From contig JBBAPK010000007.1 in NCBI GenBank assembly GCA_040400875.1, positions 27,089 to 91,088 of the forward strand: a stretch of DNA of 64,000 nucleotides. Reading direction: 5' to 3'. The position numbers and the translations under genes are program-made. Origin of the DNA: PBB1 sp040400875. Lineage in GTDB: Bacteria > Pseudomonadota > Gammaproteobacteria > Burkholderiales > Burkholderiaceae_C. Under the pieces are notes generated by a model that was not told the DNA's origin, did no database searches, and saw only the letters and a list, made by a program, of their open reading frames with translations. How positions within the stretch are numbered: the first letter of the stretch is position 1; each line of letters begins with the position of its first letter. Of the stretch, positions 49,293 through 58,271 are shown one piece after another.

Positions 49293-51701
49293 TCAGCGCC
49301 GTGCCAGCCGCTGCCAGGTGTCGACCACCGTGTCCGGGTTGAGCGAGATCGACAGGATGCCTTCATCGGCCAGCCAGTCGGCAAAGTCGGGGTGATCGCT
49401 TGGGCCCTGGCCGCAAATGCCGATGTACTTGTCTGCGGCACGGCACGCCGCGATGGCCTTCGAGATCAGCGCCTTGACGGCCGGGTCGCGCTCGTCAAAG
49501 TCACGCGCCAGCAACTCGAGGCCGGAGTCGCGGTCCAGGCCTAGCGTGAGCTGCGTCAGGTCGTTCGAGCCGATCGACATGCCGTCGAAGAACTCAAGGA
49601 ACTGCTCGGCCAGGATGGCGTTGCTGGGCACCTCGCACATCATGATCAGGCGCAGCCCATCGGTGCCGCCCTTGGCAGCGCGCTTGAGCCCGCGCTCGGC
49701 CAGCATTTGCGTGACCCGCTCGGCCTGACCCAGCGTGCGCACGAACGGAATCATGATTTCAACGTTGCTCAGGCCCATGTCGCCGCGCACGCGCTTGAGC
49801 GCCTCGCACTCCATCGCAAAGGCCTCGCCGAACGCTTCACTGATGTAACGCGAGGCTCCGCGAAAGCCCAGCATCGGGTTTTCTTCCTCGGGCTCGTAGC
49901 GTGAGCCACCGATCAGCTTGCGGTATTCGTTGCTCTTGAAGTCGCTCAGTCGAACGATCACCGGCTTGGGCCAGAAGGCGGCAGCGATGGTGGCAATGCC
50001 CTCGACGAGCTTGTCGACGTAGAACGCACGTGGCGAGGCATGACCGCGCGCCACCGATTCGACCGCCTTTTTCAGGTCAAGGTCGATGTTCGGATAGTCG
50101 AGGATCGCCTTCGGGTGAACGCCGATGTTGTTGTTGATGATGAACTCAAGCCGCGCCAGACCGACGCCGCTGTTGGGCATCTGAGCGAAGTCGAAGGCGA
50201 GCTGCGGGTTGCCCACGTTCATCATGATTTTGATCGGGCAGTTCGGCAGCTCGCCGCGCACCACGTCGCTGATTTCGGTCTCGAGCAGTCCGTCGTAGAT
50301 GTAGCCGGTGTCACCTTCGGAGCACGCCACGGTGACCAGCGCGCCGTCCTTGAGCACTTCGGTGGCGTCACCGCATCCCACCACTGCCGGCACGCCAAGT
50401 TCACGCGCGATGATGGCCGCGTGGCAGGTGCGCCCGCCACGATTGGTGACGATGGCGCTGGCGCGCTTCATCACCGGCTCCCAGTTGGGGTCGGTCATGT
50501 CGGTCACCAAAATGTCGCCGGGCTGCACGGTGTCCATGTCGGCCAGGCTGTGCACGATGCGCACCGGGCCGGTGCCAATGCGCTGACCGATGGCGCGACC
50601 TTCGGCCAGCACGGTGCCGGTGCCCTTGAGCTGGTAGCGCTGCTCGGCCTTGCCCTCGGACTGGCTCTTCACGGTCTCGGGGCGGGCTTGCAGGATGTAG
50701 AGCTTGCCGTCGCCGCCGTCCTTGCCCCATTCGATGTCCATCGGACGGCCATAGTGCTGCTCGATGATCAGCGCGTAATGCGCCAGTTCGCTCACCTCGG
50801 CGTCGCTCAGCGAGTAACGGTTGCGCTGCTCGGGCGCGGTGTCCACGGTGGTCACGAGCTTGCCGCTGGCAGCCCGATCGGCCGCGCTGGCGAATTCCAT
50901 CTTGATCAGCTTGGAGCCCAGATTGCGCCGGATGACGGCCTGACGGCCGGCGCGCAGCGAGGGCTTGTGCACGTAGAACTCGTCAGGGTTGACGGCGCCT
51001 TGCACCACGGTCTCGCCCAAGCCGTAGCTTGAGGTGATGAACACCACGTCCTTGAAGCCGCTTTCGGTGTCGATGGTGAACATCACGCCGGCCGCACCCA
51101 GGTCAGAGCGCACCATGCGCTGCACCCCGGCCGACAGTGCCACGTCGGCGTGCGCGAAGCCCTTGTGCACGCGGTAGCTGATCGCGCGGTCGTTGTAGAG
51201 GCTGGCGAACACCTCTTTCATCTTGTGCAGCACCTCGTCGATGCCCACCACGTTCAAAAAGGTTTCTTGCTGGCCGGCAAAGCTGGCGTCAGGCAGGTCT
51301 TCGGCCGTGGCCGACGAGCGCACCGCGAAGGAAGCACCCGGATTGCCCGCGCTCAGCAACGCAAACTGGCTGCGTATGGCGCTGTCGAGGTCGGCCGAAA
51401 ATGGCGTGTCCTCGATCCAGCGGCGAATCTGCGCTCCGGCTTCGGCCAGGGCGCGCACGTCTTCGGTGTTGAGCGTGGAAAGACGCTGCTCGATGCGAGC
51501 GGCCAATCCGTCGTGCGCCAGAAATTGGCGAAAGGCATGAGCGGTGGTGGCAAACCCCCCGGGGACCCGCACGCCGGTGGCGGCAAGCTGGCTGATCATT
51601 TCGCCGAGTGAGGCGTTCTTGCCGCCAACCGACTCGACATCGCTCATCCTCAATGTCTCGAAGGGCACGACCAAGGCGGTGGCCATTGAATGGGTGGACA
51701 T
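49293..51701 (-). CDS. ppsA: Phosphoenolpyruvate synthase
   Basis: An 802-residue enzyme that makes PEP from pyruvate and ATP, for gluconeogenesis. The N-terminal ATP-grasp half has VGGKNASLGEMI and FAVRSSATAEDLPDASFAGQ. The swivelling phospho-histidine domain has GGRTCHAAIIARELGVPAVVG. The C-terminal PEP/pyruvate barrel ends with SIGSNDLTQLTLGLDRD and GICGQGPSDHPDF. The start at 51701 has GGAG upstream. It is divergent from its regulator ppsR, a conserved arrangement. Confidence 0.96.
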   Translation of the reverse strand: MSTHSMATALVVPFETLRMSDVESVGGKNASLGEMISQLAATGVRVPGGFATTAHAFRQFLAHDGLAARIEQRLSTLNTEDVRALAEAGAQIRRWIEDTPFSADLDSAIRSQFALLSAGNPGASFAVRSSATAEDLPDASFAGQQETFLNVVGIDEVLHKMKEVFASLYNDRAISYRVHKGFAHADVALSAGVQRMVRSDLGAAGVMFTIDTESGFKDVVFITSSYGLGETVVQGAVNPDEFYVHKPSLRAGRQAVIRRNLGSKLIKMEFASAADRAASGKLVTTVDTAPEQRNRYSLSDAEVSELAHYALIIEQHYGRPMDIEWGKDGGDGKLYILQARPETVKSQSEGKAEQRYQLKGTGTVLAEGRAIGQRIGTGPVRIVHSLADMDTVQPGDILVTDMTDPNWEPVMKRASAIVTNRGGRTCHAAIIARELGVPAVVGCGDATEVLKDGALVTVACSEGDTGYIYDGLLETEISDVVRGELPNCPIKIMMNVGNPQLAFDFAQMPNSGVGLARLEFIINNNIGVHPKAILDYPNIDLDLKKAVESVARGHASPRAFYVDKLVEGIATIAAAFWPKPVIVRLSDFKSNEYRKLIGGSRYEPEEENPMLGFRGASRYISEAFGEAFAMECEALKRVRGDMGLSNVEIMIPFVRTLGQAERVTQMLAERGLKRAAKGGTDGLRLIMMCEVPSNAILAEQFLEFFDGMSIGSNDLTQLTLGLDRDSGLELLARDFDERDPAVKALISKAIAACRAADKYIGICGQGPSDHPDFADWLADEGILSISLNPDTVVDTWQRLARR

Positions 51702-51783
51702 GTCAGCGCTCCGTGATGAGGAAATCGAGTTTACGGGCGAACTCCCTATCATCGACCGGACTCATTGCCCAAGCCCAAGCAAC

Positions 51784-52605
51784 ATGTCCAACCGCACAGT
51801 CTTCTTCGTCTCCGACGGCACGGGCATCACCGCCGAAACCTTCGGCAACTCGATCCTCAACCAGTTTTCGATCCGCCCGCACCACGTGCGTCGGCCCTTC
51901 ATCGACACCGCCGACAAGGCCCATCAGGTGGTGCGCGAGATCAACCACGCGTGCGACATCGAGGGCCGCCGCGCCGTGGTCTTCGTCACCCTGATCGACG
52001 CCGAGGTTCAGTCCATCGTCAAGGCGAATTGCAAAGGCCTGGTGCTCGATTTGTTCAACACCTTCATCGAGCCGCTGGAAGCTGAATTCGGCATGACCTC
52101 CAACCACCGCGTGGGCCGCTTCAACGATGTGGCGAAGAGCCAGCAGTACACCAACCGCATCGAAGCCATCAACTTCTCGCTGGCCCACGATGACGGGCAG
52201 TCGTCGAAGAACCTGGATGTGGCCGATGTGATCCTGGTGGGCGTCAGCCGCAGTGGCAAGACACCCACCTCGCTGTACCTCGCCATGCAGCACGGCATCA
52301 AGGCGGCCAACTACCCGCTGATCCCCGAAGACTTCGAGCGCGGCCACATCCCGCCGTGCCTGGCGCCGCACAAGGCCAAGTGCTTCGGGCTGACGATCGA
52401 TCCGGTGCGCCTCAACCAGATCCGCACCGAACGCCGTCCCGACAGCAAATACGCATCGATCGAGAACTGCCGCTACGAGGTGCGCGAAGCCGAAACCATG
52501 ATGCGCCGTGAAGGCATCGCCTGGCTGTCGTCGACCCACAAGTCGATCGAAGAGATCGCCACCACCATCCTCAGCGACATCCGACCCGACCGGCTGATGT
52601 ACTGA
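51784..52605 (+). CDS. ppsR: PEP synthetase regulatory kinase/pyrophosphorylase
   Basis: A 273-residue DUF299 protein that switches PEP synthase off by ADP-dependent phosphorylation of a threonine and on by Pi-dependent removal. VFFVSDGTGITAETFGNSIL at the N-terminus and the P-loop-like GVSRSGKTPTSLYLA (about 152-166) are diagnostic. The end carries IAWLSSTHKSIEEIATTIL. Divergence from ppsA places enzyme and regulator under one control region of 82 bp. Confidence 0.95.
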   Translation: MSNRTVFFVSDGTGITAETFGNSILNQFSIRPHHVRRPFIDTADKAHQVVREINHACDIEGRRAVVFVTLIDAEVQSIVKANCKGLVLDLFNTFIEPLEAEFGMTSNHRVGRFNDVAKSQQYTNRIEAINFSLAHDDGQSSKNLDVADVILVGVSRSGKTPTSLYLAMQHGIKAANYPLIPEDFERGHIPPCLAPHKAKCFGLTIDPVRLNQIRTERRPDSKYASIENCRYEVREAETMMRREGIAWLSSTHKSIEEIATTILSDIRPDRLMY

Positions 52606-52636
52606 TCTGCGCGCCAGCGACGCGGGATCGATATCC

Positions 52637-53851
52637 ATGCAGCATTTCGAGGTGGTCATCATCGGCGCGGGCGCCGCCGGGCTGTACTGCGCGGCCATGG
52701 CCGGTCAGATGGGCGCACGCGTGCTGCTCATCGACCACAGCGAGCGGGTGGCCGAAAAAATCCGCATTTCAGGCGGCGGGCGCTGCAACTTCACCAACCG
52801 CGACACCACGCCGGCGCAGTTCATCTCGGCCAATCCTGACTTTTGCCGATCGGCGCTGGCGCGCCACACGCCGCAGGATTTCATCAACCTGCTGCAGCGG
52901 CACCGCATCGCCTTCCACGAAAAGCACAAGGGCCAGCTGTTTTGCGACGACTCCAGCGAAGACATCATCCGCATGCTGCTGCGCGAATGCGAATCGGGTG
53001 GCGTCACGCGTTGGCAGCCCTGCGCGGTGGGCGAAGTGACGCACGGCGCCGGCGGCTTCGACATCGGCACCGATCGCGGCGTGGTGCGGGCAGCGCGGCT
53101 GGTGGTGGCCACCGGCGGGTTGTCGATTCCCAAGATCGGCGCCACCGATTTCGGCTACCGGCTGGCCCGCCAGTTTGGGCACAAGATCATCGAGACCCGA
53201 CCGGCTCTCGTGCCGCTGACCTTCGAGGCGCAGTCGTGGCAGCCCTTCGTCGAGCTGGCGGGCCTGTCATTGCAATCGACGGTGCGAACCGGCAGCGGCA
53301 AGACGCGAGGCGAGTTTGCCGAGGACCTGCTGTTCACGCACCGGGGCTTGAGCGGTCCGGCCGTGCTGCAGATTTCGAGCTACTGGCGCCCGGGCACGCC
53401 GGTTGAAGTCGATCTGGCGCCCGAGCACGACCTGCAAGCCGCCCTGAGCGCTGCCAAGCACGCCTCCAAGCGCAAGCTGTCCAACGAACTCGCTGATCTG
53501 CTGCCGCGCCGCTTGGCCGAGGCCTGGCTGGCCACGCAGCCCGAGGTGCTCGATCAACCGCTGCCGCAGTGCCGCGACCGCGACCTGACTGCGCTCGCGA
53601 ACAGTCTCAAACGCTGGTCGCTGGTGCCCAGCGGCACCGAGGGCTACCGCAAGGCTGAGGTCACGGCGGGCGGCGTGGACACCCGCGACATCAGCTCGAC
53701 CACGCTCGAAAGCAAGCGCGTCGCGGGCCTGCATTTCATCGGTGAGGTGGTCGACGTGACGGGCTGGCTGGGTGGCTACAACTTTCAGTGGGCCTGGGCC
53801 AGCGCAGCGGCTTGCGCCAAAAGCGTTGCCAAGCCTGTAGACGCTGGTTAG
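52637..53851 (+). CDS. BaiN/YhiN-type FAD-dependent oxidoreductase
   Basis: A 404-residue HI0933-like flavoprotein. The FAD motif VVIIGAGAAGLYCAAMAGQMG is near residue 5-25 (core IIGAGAAGLYCA). The family signature KIRISGGGRCNFTNRD follows at about 40-55, and ATGGLSIPKIGATDFGY in the middle. The C-terminal end is FIGEVVDVTGWLGGYNFQWAW. The physiological reaction of this family is largely unknown; the BaiN name from bile-acid bacteria need not apply here. Its end overlaps the rpsU promoter. Confidence 0.88.
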   Translation: MQHFEVVIIGAGAAGLYCAAMAGQMGARVLLIDHSERVAEKIRISGGGRCNFTNRDTTPAQFISANPDFCRSALARHTPQDFINLLQRHRIAFHEKHKGQLFCDDSSEDIIRMLLRECESGGVTRWQPCAVGEVTHGAGGFDIGTDRGVVRAARLVVATGGLSIPKIGATDFGYRLARQFGHKIIETRPALVPLTFEAQSWQPFVELAGLSLQSTVRTGSGKTRGEFAEDLLFTHRGLSGPAVLQISSYWRPGTPVEVDLAPEHDLQAALSAAKHASKRKLSNELADLLPRRLAEAWLATQPEVLDQPLPQCRDRDLTALANSLKRWSLVPSGTEGYRKAEVTAGGVDTRDISSTTLESKRVAGLHFIGEVVDVTGWLGGYNFQWAWASAAACAKSVAKPVDAG

Positions 53852-53854
53852 AAT
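53826..53854 (+). promoter_or_regulatory. Sigma-70 promoter of rpsU
   Basis: TTGCCA (53826-53831) and TAGAAT (53849-53854) with an exact 17-bp spacer. The -10 box includes the stop codon of the preceding flavoprotein gene. Transcription would begin about 40 bases before the rpsU ATG. Confidence 0.75.
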
Positions 53855-53901
53855 CTCTGGCTTCGCGCAGGTGGCGCTTTCAATCTGGACTTTTTCAATA
53901 C

Positions 53902-54114
53902 ATGACTACGATTCGCGTGAAAGAAAACGAGCCGTTCGACGTGGCACTGCGCCGCTTCAAGCGCACCATCGAGAAACTCGGCTTGCTGACTGACCTGCGG
54001 GCCCGTGAGTTCTACGAAAAGCCAACGGCCGAGCGCAAGCGTAAGAAAGCAGCTGCCGTCAAGCGTCATTACAAGCGCGTTCGCAGCATGCAACTGCCAA
54101 AGAAGCTGTTCTGA
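53902..54114 (+). CDS. rpsU: Small ribosomal subunit protein bS21
   Basis: A 70-residue, highly basic protein of the 30S subunit, located near the 3' end of 16S rRNA and important for initiation. The start TTIRVKENEPFDVALRRFKR and the Lys/Arg-rich end RKKAAAVKRHYKRVRSMQ are typical. It has its own promoter and is followed by a terminator, then yqeY, the usual partner. Confidence 0.97.
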   Translation: MTTIRVKENEPFDVALRRFKRTIEKLGLLTDLRAREFYEKPTAERKRKKAAAVKRHYKRVRSMQLPKKLF

Positions 54115-54138
54115 CCAGTCTTCTGACAGTCCCGAAGG

Positions 54139-54163
54139 GCCCGCTCATCGCGGGCTTTTTCTT
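54139..54163 (+). terminator. Rho-independent terminator after rpsU
   Basis: GCCCGC-TCATC-GCGGGC followed by TTTTTCTTT, 25 bp past the rpsU stop and 28 bp before yqeY. It probably lowers rather than blocks transcription into yqeY. Confidence 0.88.
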
Positions 54164-54190
54164 TATTCCCCTTGATCGAGTCCGCAGACC

Positions 54191-54637
54191 ATGACGCTGA
54201 AAGACCAAATCACCGAGGACATGAAGACCGCCATGCGCGCCAAGGATGCGCCGCGGCTGTTGACCATCCGCGGTCTGCTGGCTGCCTGCAAGCAGCGTGA
54301 GGTGGACGAGCGCGTGGTGCTCGATGACGCGGCGGTGATCGCCATCGTCGACAAGCTGATCAAGCAGCGCAAGGACTCGATCTCGCAATTCGCATCAGCC
54401 GGTCGCACCGACCTCGTCGACAAGGAAACCGCCGAGCTGCATGTGCTCGAGGGCTATATCCCGCAACGCATGAGCGCCGACGAGATCGCCGCCGAAGTGC
54501 GCGCCATCGTCACCGAACTGGGCGCTGCCGGGCCCGGCGACATGGGCAAGGTCATGGGCGCGGTCAAGACCCGGCTGGCGGGCAAGGCCGACATGGGTCT
54601 GGTGTCTGCCGCGGTCAAGCAGGCCCTCGCAGGTTGA
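54191..54637 (+). CDS. yqeY: GatB/YqeY domain protein
   Basis: A 148-residue helical protein. TLKDQITEDMKTAMRAKD at the start, then RLLTIRGLLAACKQREVDE, KQRKDSISQFASAGRTDLVDKE and the C-terminal MGKVMGAVKTRLAGKADM match the YqeY family. The C-terminal part resembles the tRNA-binding tail of GatB, suggesting a link to tRNA or amidotransferase function, but the exact role is not established. It sits after rpsU as in many proteobacteria. Confidence 0.9.
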   Translation: MTLKDQITEDMKTAMRAKDAPRLLTIRGLLAACKQREVDERVVLDDAAVIAIVDKLIKQRKDSISQFASAGRTDLVDKETAELHVLEGYIPQRMSADEIAAEVRAIVTELGAAGPGDMGKVMGAVKTRLAGKADMGLVSAAVKQALAG

Positions 54638-54661
54638 ACCCACCGAACCGAAAGCCAACCC

Positions 54662-55006
54662 ATGAGCCTTCCTGATCTGCGACCCCTGAGCCCCGATCTG
54701 AGCGTGGCGCCACAACTCGATGCGGCGGCCATGGCAGCGCTGGCGGCTGCAGGCTTCAAGAGCGTGATCAACAACCGCCCAGACTTCGAAGGCGGCCCCG
54801 ATCAGCCGCCAAGTGCTGCGATCGAGACTGCCGCCAGGGCCGCTGGGCTGACCTACGTTCATCTGCCCGTCAACCCGGCGGTGCAAAGCCCGCAGGAAGT
54901 CGCGCAGTTCCGCGAACTGCTGAGCGCGCTGCCCAAGCCCATCCTCGCGTTCTGCCGCACCGGAACGCGCTGCGGCAAGTTGTTCGCAGCCGCCCAGACC
55001 TCCTGA
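54662..55006 (+). CDS. DUF442/TIGR01244 family phosphatase-like or sulfurtransferase-like protein
   Basis: A 114-residue protein with a tyrosine-phosphatase-like fold. SVAPQLDAAAMAALAAAGFKSVINNRPD is the family start, and the putative active-site loop is AFCRTGTRC with Cys near residue 98. Such domains occur alone or fused to a beta-lactamase-fold sulfur dioxygenase (BLH). The true activity is uncertain. It lies between yqeY and the TRAP permease genes. Confidence 0.8.
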   Translation: MSLPDLRPLSPDLSVAPQLDAAAMAALAAAGFKSVINNRPDFEGGPDQPPSAAIETAARAAGLTYVHLPVNPAVQSPQEVAQFRELLSALPKPILAFCRTGTRCGKLFAAAQTS

Positions 55007-55019
55007 GGCTGCGCCGCCC

Positions 55020-55571
55020 ATGATCGGGTTGTCGCGTCTCATCGATGGGCTGAGTGCGGCGATTGGTCGCTGGGTGTCGTGGCTGGTGCTCGCGTCGGTG
55101 TTGATCAGCGCAGGCAATGCGGTGGTGCGCAAGGTCTCTGACAACAGCTCCAACGCCCTGCTCGAAGCCCAGTGGTACCTGTTCGCCGCGGTGTTCCTGC
55201 TGGCTTCCGGGCGCACCCTGCTCACCCAAGACCATGTGCGCATCGACGTGCTGTCATCGCGCTTTTCAAAGCGCACCCAGGTCTGGATCGAGATCTTCGG
55301 CCTGCTCTTCTTCTTGTTGCCGCTGGTGGCCGTGGTGGTCACGCTGTCGTGGCCTCTCGTGGTGGGCGCTTTTGTCAGCGGCGAGGTCTCGAGCAACGCC
55401 GGCGGGCTGGTTCGCTGGCCGGTGATGGTCCTGCTGCCGCTGGGCTTCGGCTTGCTGGGCTTGCAAGGCCTGTCCGAACTGATCAAGTGCGTGGGCTATC
55501 TGCGCGGTGTGCTGCCTGAGCCTTCGGGCATCCGCGGCCAGGGCAGCAGCGCTGCGAAGGTCAAGCCATGA
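55020..55571 (+). CDS. TRAP transporter small permease (DctQ)
   Basis: A 183-residue membrane protein with four predicted helices (about 17-35, 50-68, 90-112, 132-155). SSNALLEAQWYLFAAVFLLA and DHVRIDVLSSRFS are typical of DctQ subunits of the larger kind. It forms the membrane complex with DctM, whose gene overlaps this one by four bases (ATGA). The transporter imports an organic anion using a sodium gradient. Confidence 0.9.
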   Translation: MIGLSRLIDGLSAAIGRWVSWLVLASVLISAGNAVVRKVSDNSSNALLEAQWYLFAAVFLLASGRTLLTQDHVRIDVLSSRFSKRTQVWIEIFGLLFFLLPLVAVVVTLSWPLVVGAFVSGEVSSNAGGLVRWPVMVLLPLGFGLLGLQGLSELIKCVGYLRGVLPEPSGIRGQGSSAAKVKP

Positions 55572-57133
55572 CGGAACTGCTGAGCGCCAACATGGCGCCG
55601 CTGATGTTCGCCTCGCTGGTGGTGTTTTTGCTGGTGGGCTTTCCGGTGGCGTTTTCGCTGGGTGCGTGCGGGTTGTTCTTCTCGCTGGTGGGCATCGAGA
55701 TCGGCCTGTTGCCGGCTTCGCTGGTGCAAGCGCTGCCCTTGCGCATCTTCGGCATCATGCAAAACGACACGCTGCTGGCGATCCCGTTTTTCACCTTCAT
55801 GGGCCTCGTCCTCGAGCGCTCGGGCATGGCCGAAGAACTGCTCGACACCATCGGCCAGCTGTTCGGGCCGGTGCGTGGCGGCCTGGCTTATGCGGTGATC
55901 TTCGTGGGCGCGATGCTCGCGGCAACCACCGGCGTGGTGGCCGCATCGGTCATCTCGATGGGCCTGATCTCGCTGCCCATCATGCTGCGCTACGGCTACG
56001 ACCGCCGCCTGGCCGCCGGCGTCATTGCCGCGTCCGGCACGTTGGCGCAGATCATCCCGCCGTCGCTGGTGCTGATCGTGCTGGCCGATCAACTCGGCCA
56101 ATCGGTGGGCGATCTTTATCAGGGCGCGCTGGTTCCGTCGCTGCTGCTCACAGGTCTGTACGTCATCTACGTCGCAGTCGTCAGCGTCGTTCGACCGCAA
56201 TGGGTGCCAGCGCTGCCACCCGAGGCACGCACTTTTGGCAGATCGCCCGCGAGCGCTGGCAGCCCATCGGGACGGGGCCCGGGCATCGCTGTGGTGTGGC
56301 GTGTGGCCCGGGTGATGCTGCCGCCACTGGTGCTGATCTTTCTGGTGCTGGGCACGATCTTTCTCGGCATCGCCACGCCCACCGAAGGCGGCGCCATGGG
56401 TGCGGTCGGGGCGCTGGTCATCGCCGTGATCAATCGACGCTTCAGCCTGGATCTGCTGCGTCAGGCCATGGAAAGCACCGCGCGGCTGTCGTGCTTCGTG
56501 ATGTTCATCCTGATCGGCTCGACCGTGTTCAGCCTGGCGTTCCAATCGGTGGACGGCCCCAAATGGGTCGAGCACCTGCTCACGTCGCTGCCCGGTGGTG
56601 TGCTGGGCTTCCTGATCGTGGTCAACCTGATGATCTTCTTGCTGGCCTTCTTTCTCGACTTCTTCGAGCTGGCCTTCATCGTGGTGCCGCTGCTGGCACC
56701 CGTGGCCGTCGCGCTGGGCATCGATCTGGTGTGGTTTGGCGTGCTGCTGGCGGTGAACATGCAGACCTCGTTCATGCATCCGCCGTTCGGCTTTGCGCTG
56801 TTCTACCTGCGCAGCGTGGCGCCTGAAATCGAATACGAAGACAGCGTGACGGGCAAGAAGATCGCCCCGGTCACCATCGGCCAGATCTACCGTGGCGCCA
56901 TCCCGTTCGTGCTGATCCAGTTGGTGATGGTCACGATGATCATCAGCTTTCCAGGCGTTGTCTCGCGAGGCGGCGACAGGGCTGCCAGCATCGACGCAGA
57001 TGCTGCGCTGAGGCAGATGCAGTCCGGCTCCGACGCCGCCGCTGCCGCCACAGAGCCCGCCACCGAGATCGATGACCCGATGAAAGCGATGCAGCAGTCG
57101 ATCGAAGCCGATCGTCAGAAAGCCCCGGAATGA
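55568..57133 (+). CDS. TRAP transporter large permease (DctM)
   Basis: A 521-residue polytopic protein with about twelve to thirteen helices. NDTLLAIPFFTFMGLVLERSG, GAMLAATTGVVAASVISMGL, SGTLAQIIPPSLVLIVLADQ and GIATPTEGGAMGAVGAL are DctM signatures. A hydrophilic insertion lies near residues 210-240, and the C-terminal 50 residues are charged and soluble. Its sister DctQ is encoded just upstream. The matching binding-protein gene is on the opposite strand, convergent. Confidence 0.92.
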   Translation: MTELLSANMAPLMFASLVVFLLVGFPVAFSLGACGLFFSLVGIEIGLLPASLVQALPLRIFGIMQNDTLLAIPFFTFMGLVLERSGMAEELLDTIGQLFGPVRGGLAYAVIFVGAMLAATTGVVAASVISMGLISLPIMLRYGYDRRLAAGVIAASGTLAQIIPPSLVLIVLADQLGQSVGDLYQGALVPSLLLTGLYVIYVAVVSVVRPQWVPALPPEARTFGRSPASAGSPSGRGPGIAVVWRVARVMLPPLVLIFLVLGTIFLGIATPTEGGAMGAVGALVIAVINRRFSLDLLRQAMESTARLSCFVMFILIGSTVFSLAFQSVDGPKWVEHLLTSLPGGVLGFLIVVNLMIFLLAFFLDFFELAFIVVPLLAPVAVALGIDLVWFGVLLAVNMQTSFMHPPFGFALFYLRSVAPEIEYEDSVTGKKIAPVTIGQIYRGAIPFVLIQLVMVTMIISFPGVVSRGGDRAASIDADAALRQMQSGSDAAAAATEPATEIDDPMKAMQQSIEADRQKAPE

Positions 57134-57151
57134 CCCGGGGCCGCTGATCCG

Positions 57152-58234
57152 TCAGATCTTCACGCCCTGCATGTAGCGATCGAAGCTGGCTTCGGCAAAA
57201 CGTGACCACAGGCTTTGCTCGCGCTGGAACGCCGCATAGTCCTCGTAGACCTTGCGCCAGTTCTGGTTTTTCTCGTTCAGTTCGGCGTACAGCGCCATCG
57301 ATTGCTTGTAGGCCTCGTCGAGCACGGGCTTGGGGAAGGGCAGCACCTTCACGCCGTTGCTGATCAGCGCCTTCAACGCGGCTGGGTTCTTGGCGTCGTA
57401 GTTCGCCTGCATGTCAACGTGCACGAATGACGCGGCCATCTCCACGATGGCCTTGTACTCAGGCGTCAGCGCCGCATAGGCCTGCGTGTTGACGTAGAAA
57501 TCGAGTTCGGCGCTGCCTTCCCACCAGCCGGGGTAGTAATAAAACGGAGCCACCTTGTAAAGGCCAAGCTTCTGGTCGTCGTACGGCCCGATCCACTCGG
57601 CCGCGTCGATGGTGCCCTTCTCGAGCGACTGGTAGACCTCGCCGCCGGCGATGTTCTGAGCCACACCGCCCATGCGCTCGATCACCCGGCCGGCGAAGCC
57701 GCCGATGCGGATCTTCAGGCCCTTCATGTCGGCCAGGGTCTTGATCTCCTTGCGGTACCAGCCGCCCATCTGGGCTCCGGTGTTGCCCCCCGGAAAACTG
57801 ATGATGTTGTACTTGGCATAGAACTCGCGCATCAGCTTCATGCCGTTGCCGCGGTACATCCACGCCGTGAGTTGGCGCGAATTCATGCCGAACGGGATGG
57901 CCGCACCGATGGCGAAGGTTTCGTCCTTGCCGAAGAAGTAATACGGCGCCGTGTGCGCCATCTCGACCGTGGCCGACTGCACTCCGTCGACCACGCCAAA
58001 CGCCGGCATCAGTTCACCGGCCGCGTGCACGCTGATCTGGAAGCGCCCGCCCGTCATGTCGCTGACCTTCTTGGCAAACACCTCGGCGCCGCCAAAGATG
58101 GTGTCCAGCGACTTCGGAAAGCTCGAGGCCATGCGCCAGCGCAAGGTGGTTTGTGCGTGCACCACCGCAGGGGCCATGCCTGCGGCCAGCACACCGGCCA
58201 GGCCGCTGTGGTGGATGAATCGACGTCGTTGCAT
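57152..58234 (-). CDS. TRAP substrate-binding protein, TakP-like
   Basis: A 360-residue periplasmic protein. The Tat-like signal QRRRFIHHSGLAGVLAAG is cleaved near residue 28. The mature part closely follows the 2-oxo-acid binding protein TakP: SSFPKSLDTIFGGAEV, FPGGNTGAQMGGWYRKEI, EWIGPYDDQKLG and YYYPGWWEGS. It should bind pyruvate or another 2-oxo acid, with a Na+ ion, for the DctQM transporter. The ATG at 58234 has GGAG eight bases upstream. Unlike most TRAP loci it is convergent with dctQM. Confidence 0.88.
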   Translation of the reverse strand: MQRRRFIHHSGLAGVLAAGMAPAVVHAQTTLRWRMASSFPKSLDTIFGGAEVFAKKVSDMTGGRFQISVHAAGELMPAFGVVDGVQSATVEMAHTAPYYFFGKDETFAIGAAIPFGMNSRQLTAWMYRGNGMKLMREFYAKYNIISFPGGNTGAQMGGWYRKEIKTLADMKGLKIRIGGFAGRVIERMGGVAQNIAGGEVYQSLEKGTIDAAEWIGPYDDQKLGLYKVAPFYYYPGWWEGSAELDFYVNTQAYAALTPEYKAIVEMAASFVHVDMQANYDAKNPAALKALISNGVKVLPFPKPVLDEAYKQSMALYAELNEKNQNWRKVYEDYAAFQREQSLWSRFAEASFDRYMQGVKI

Positions 58235-58271
58235 CAAGAAAACTCCAGTGTGTTGGCGACCCGAGCCGGGA

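Noticed and set aside
57122..57141. GCCCCGG-AATGAC-CCGGGGC hairpin between the convergent dctM and dctP genes
   Set aside because: It contains the dctM stop but has no T run in either direction, so I did not call it a terminator.
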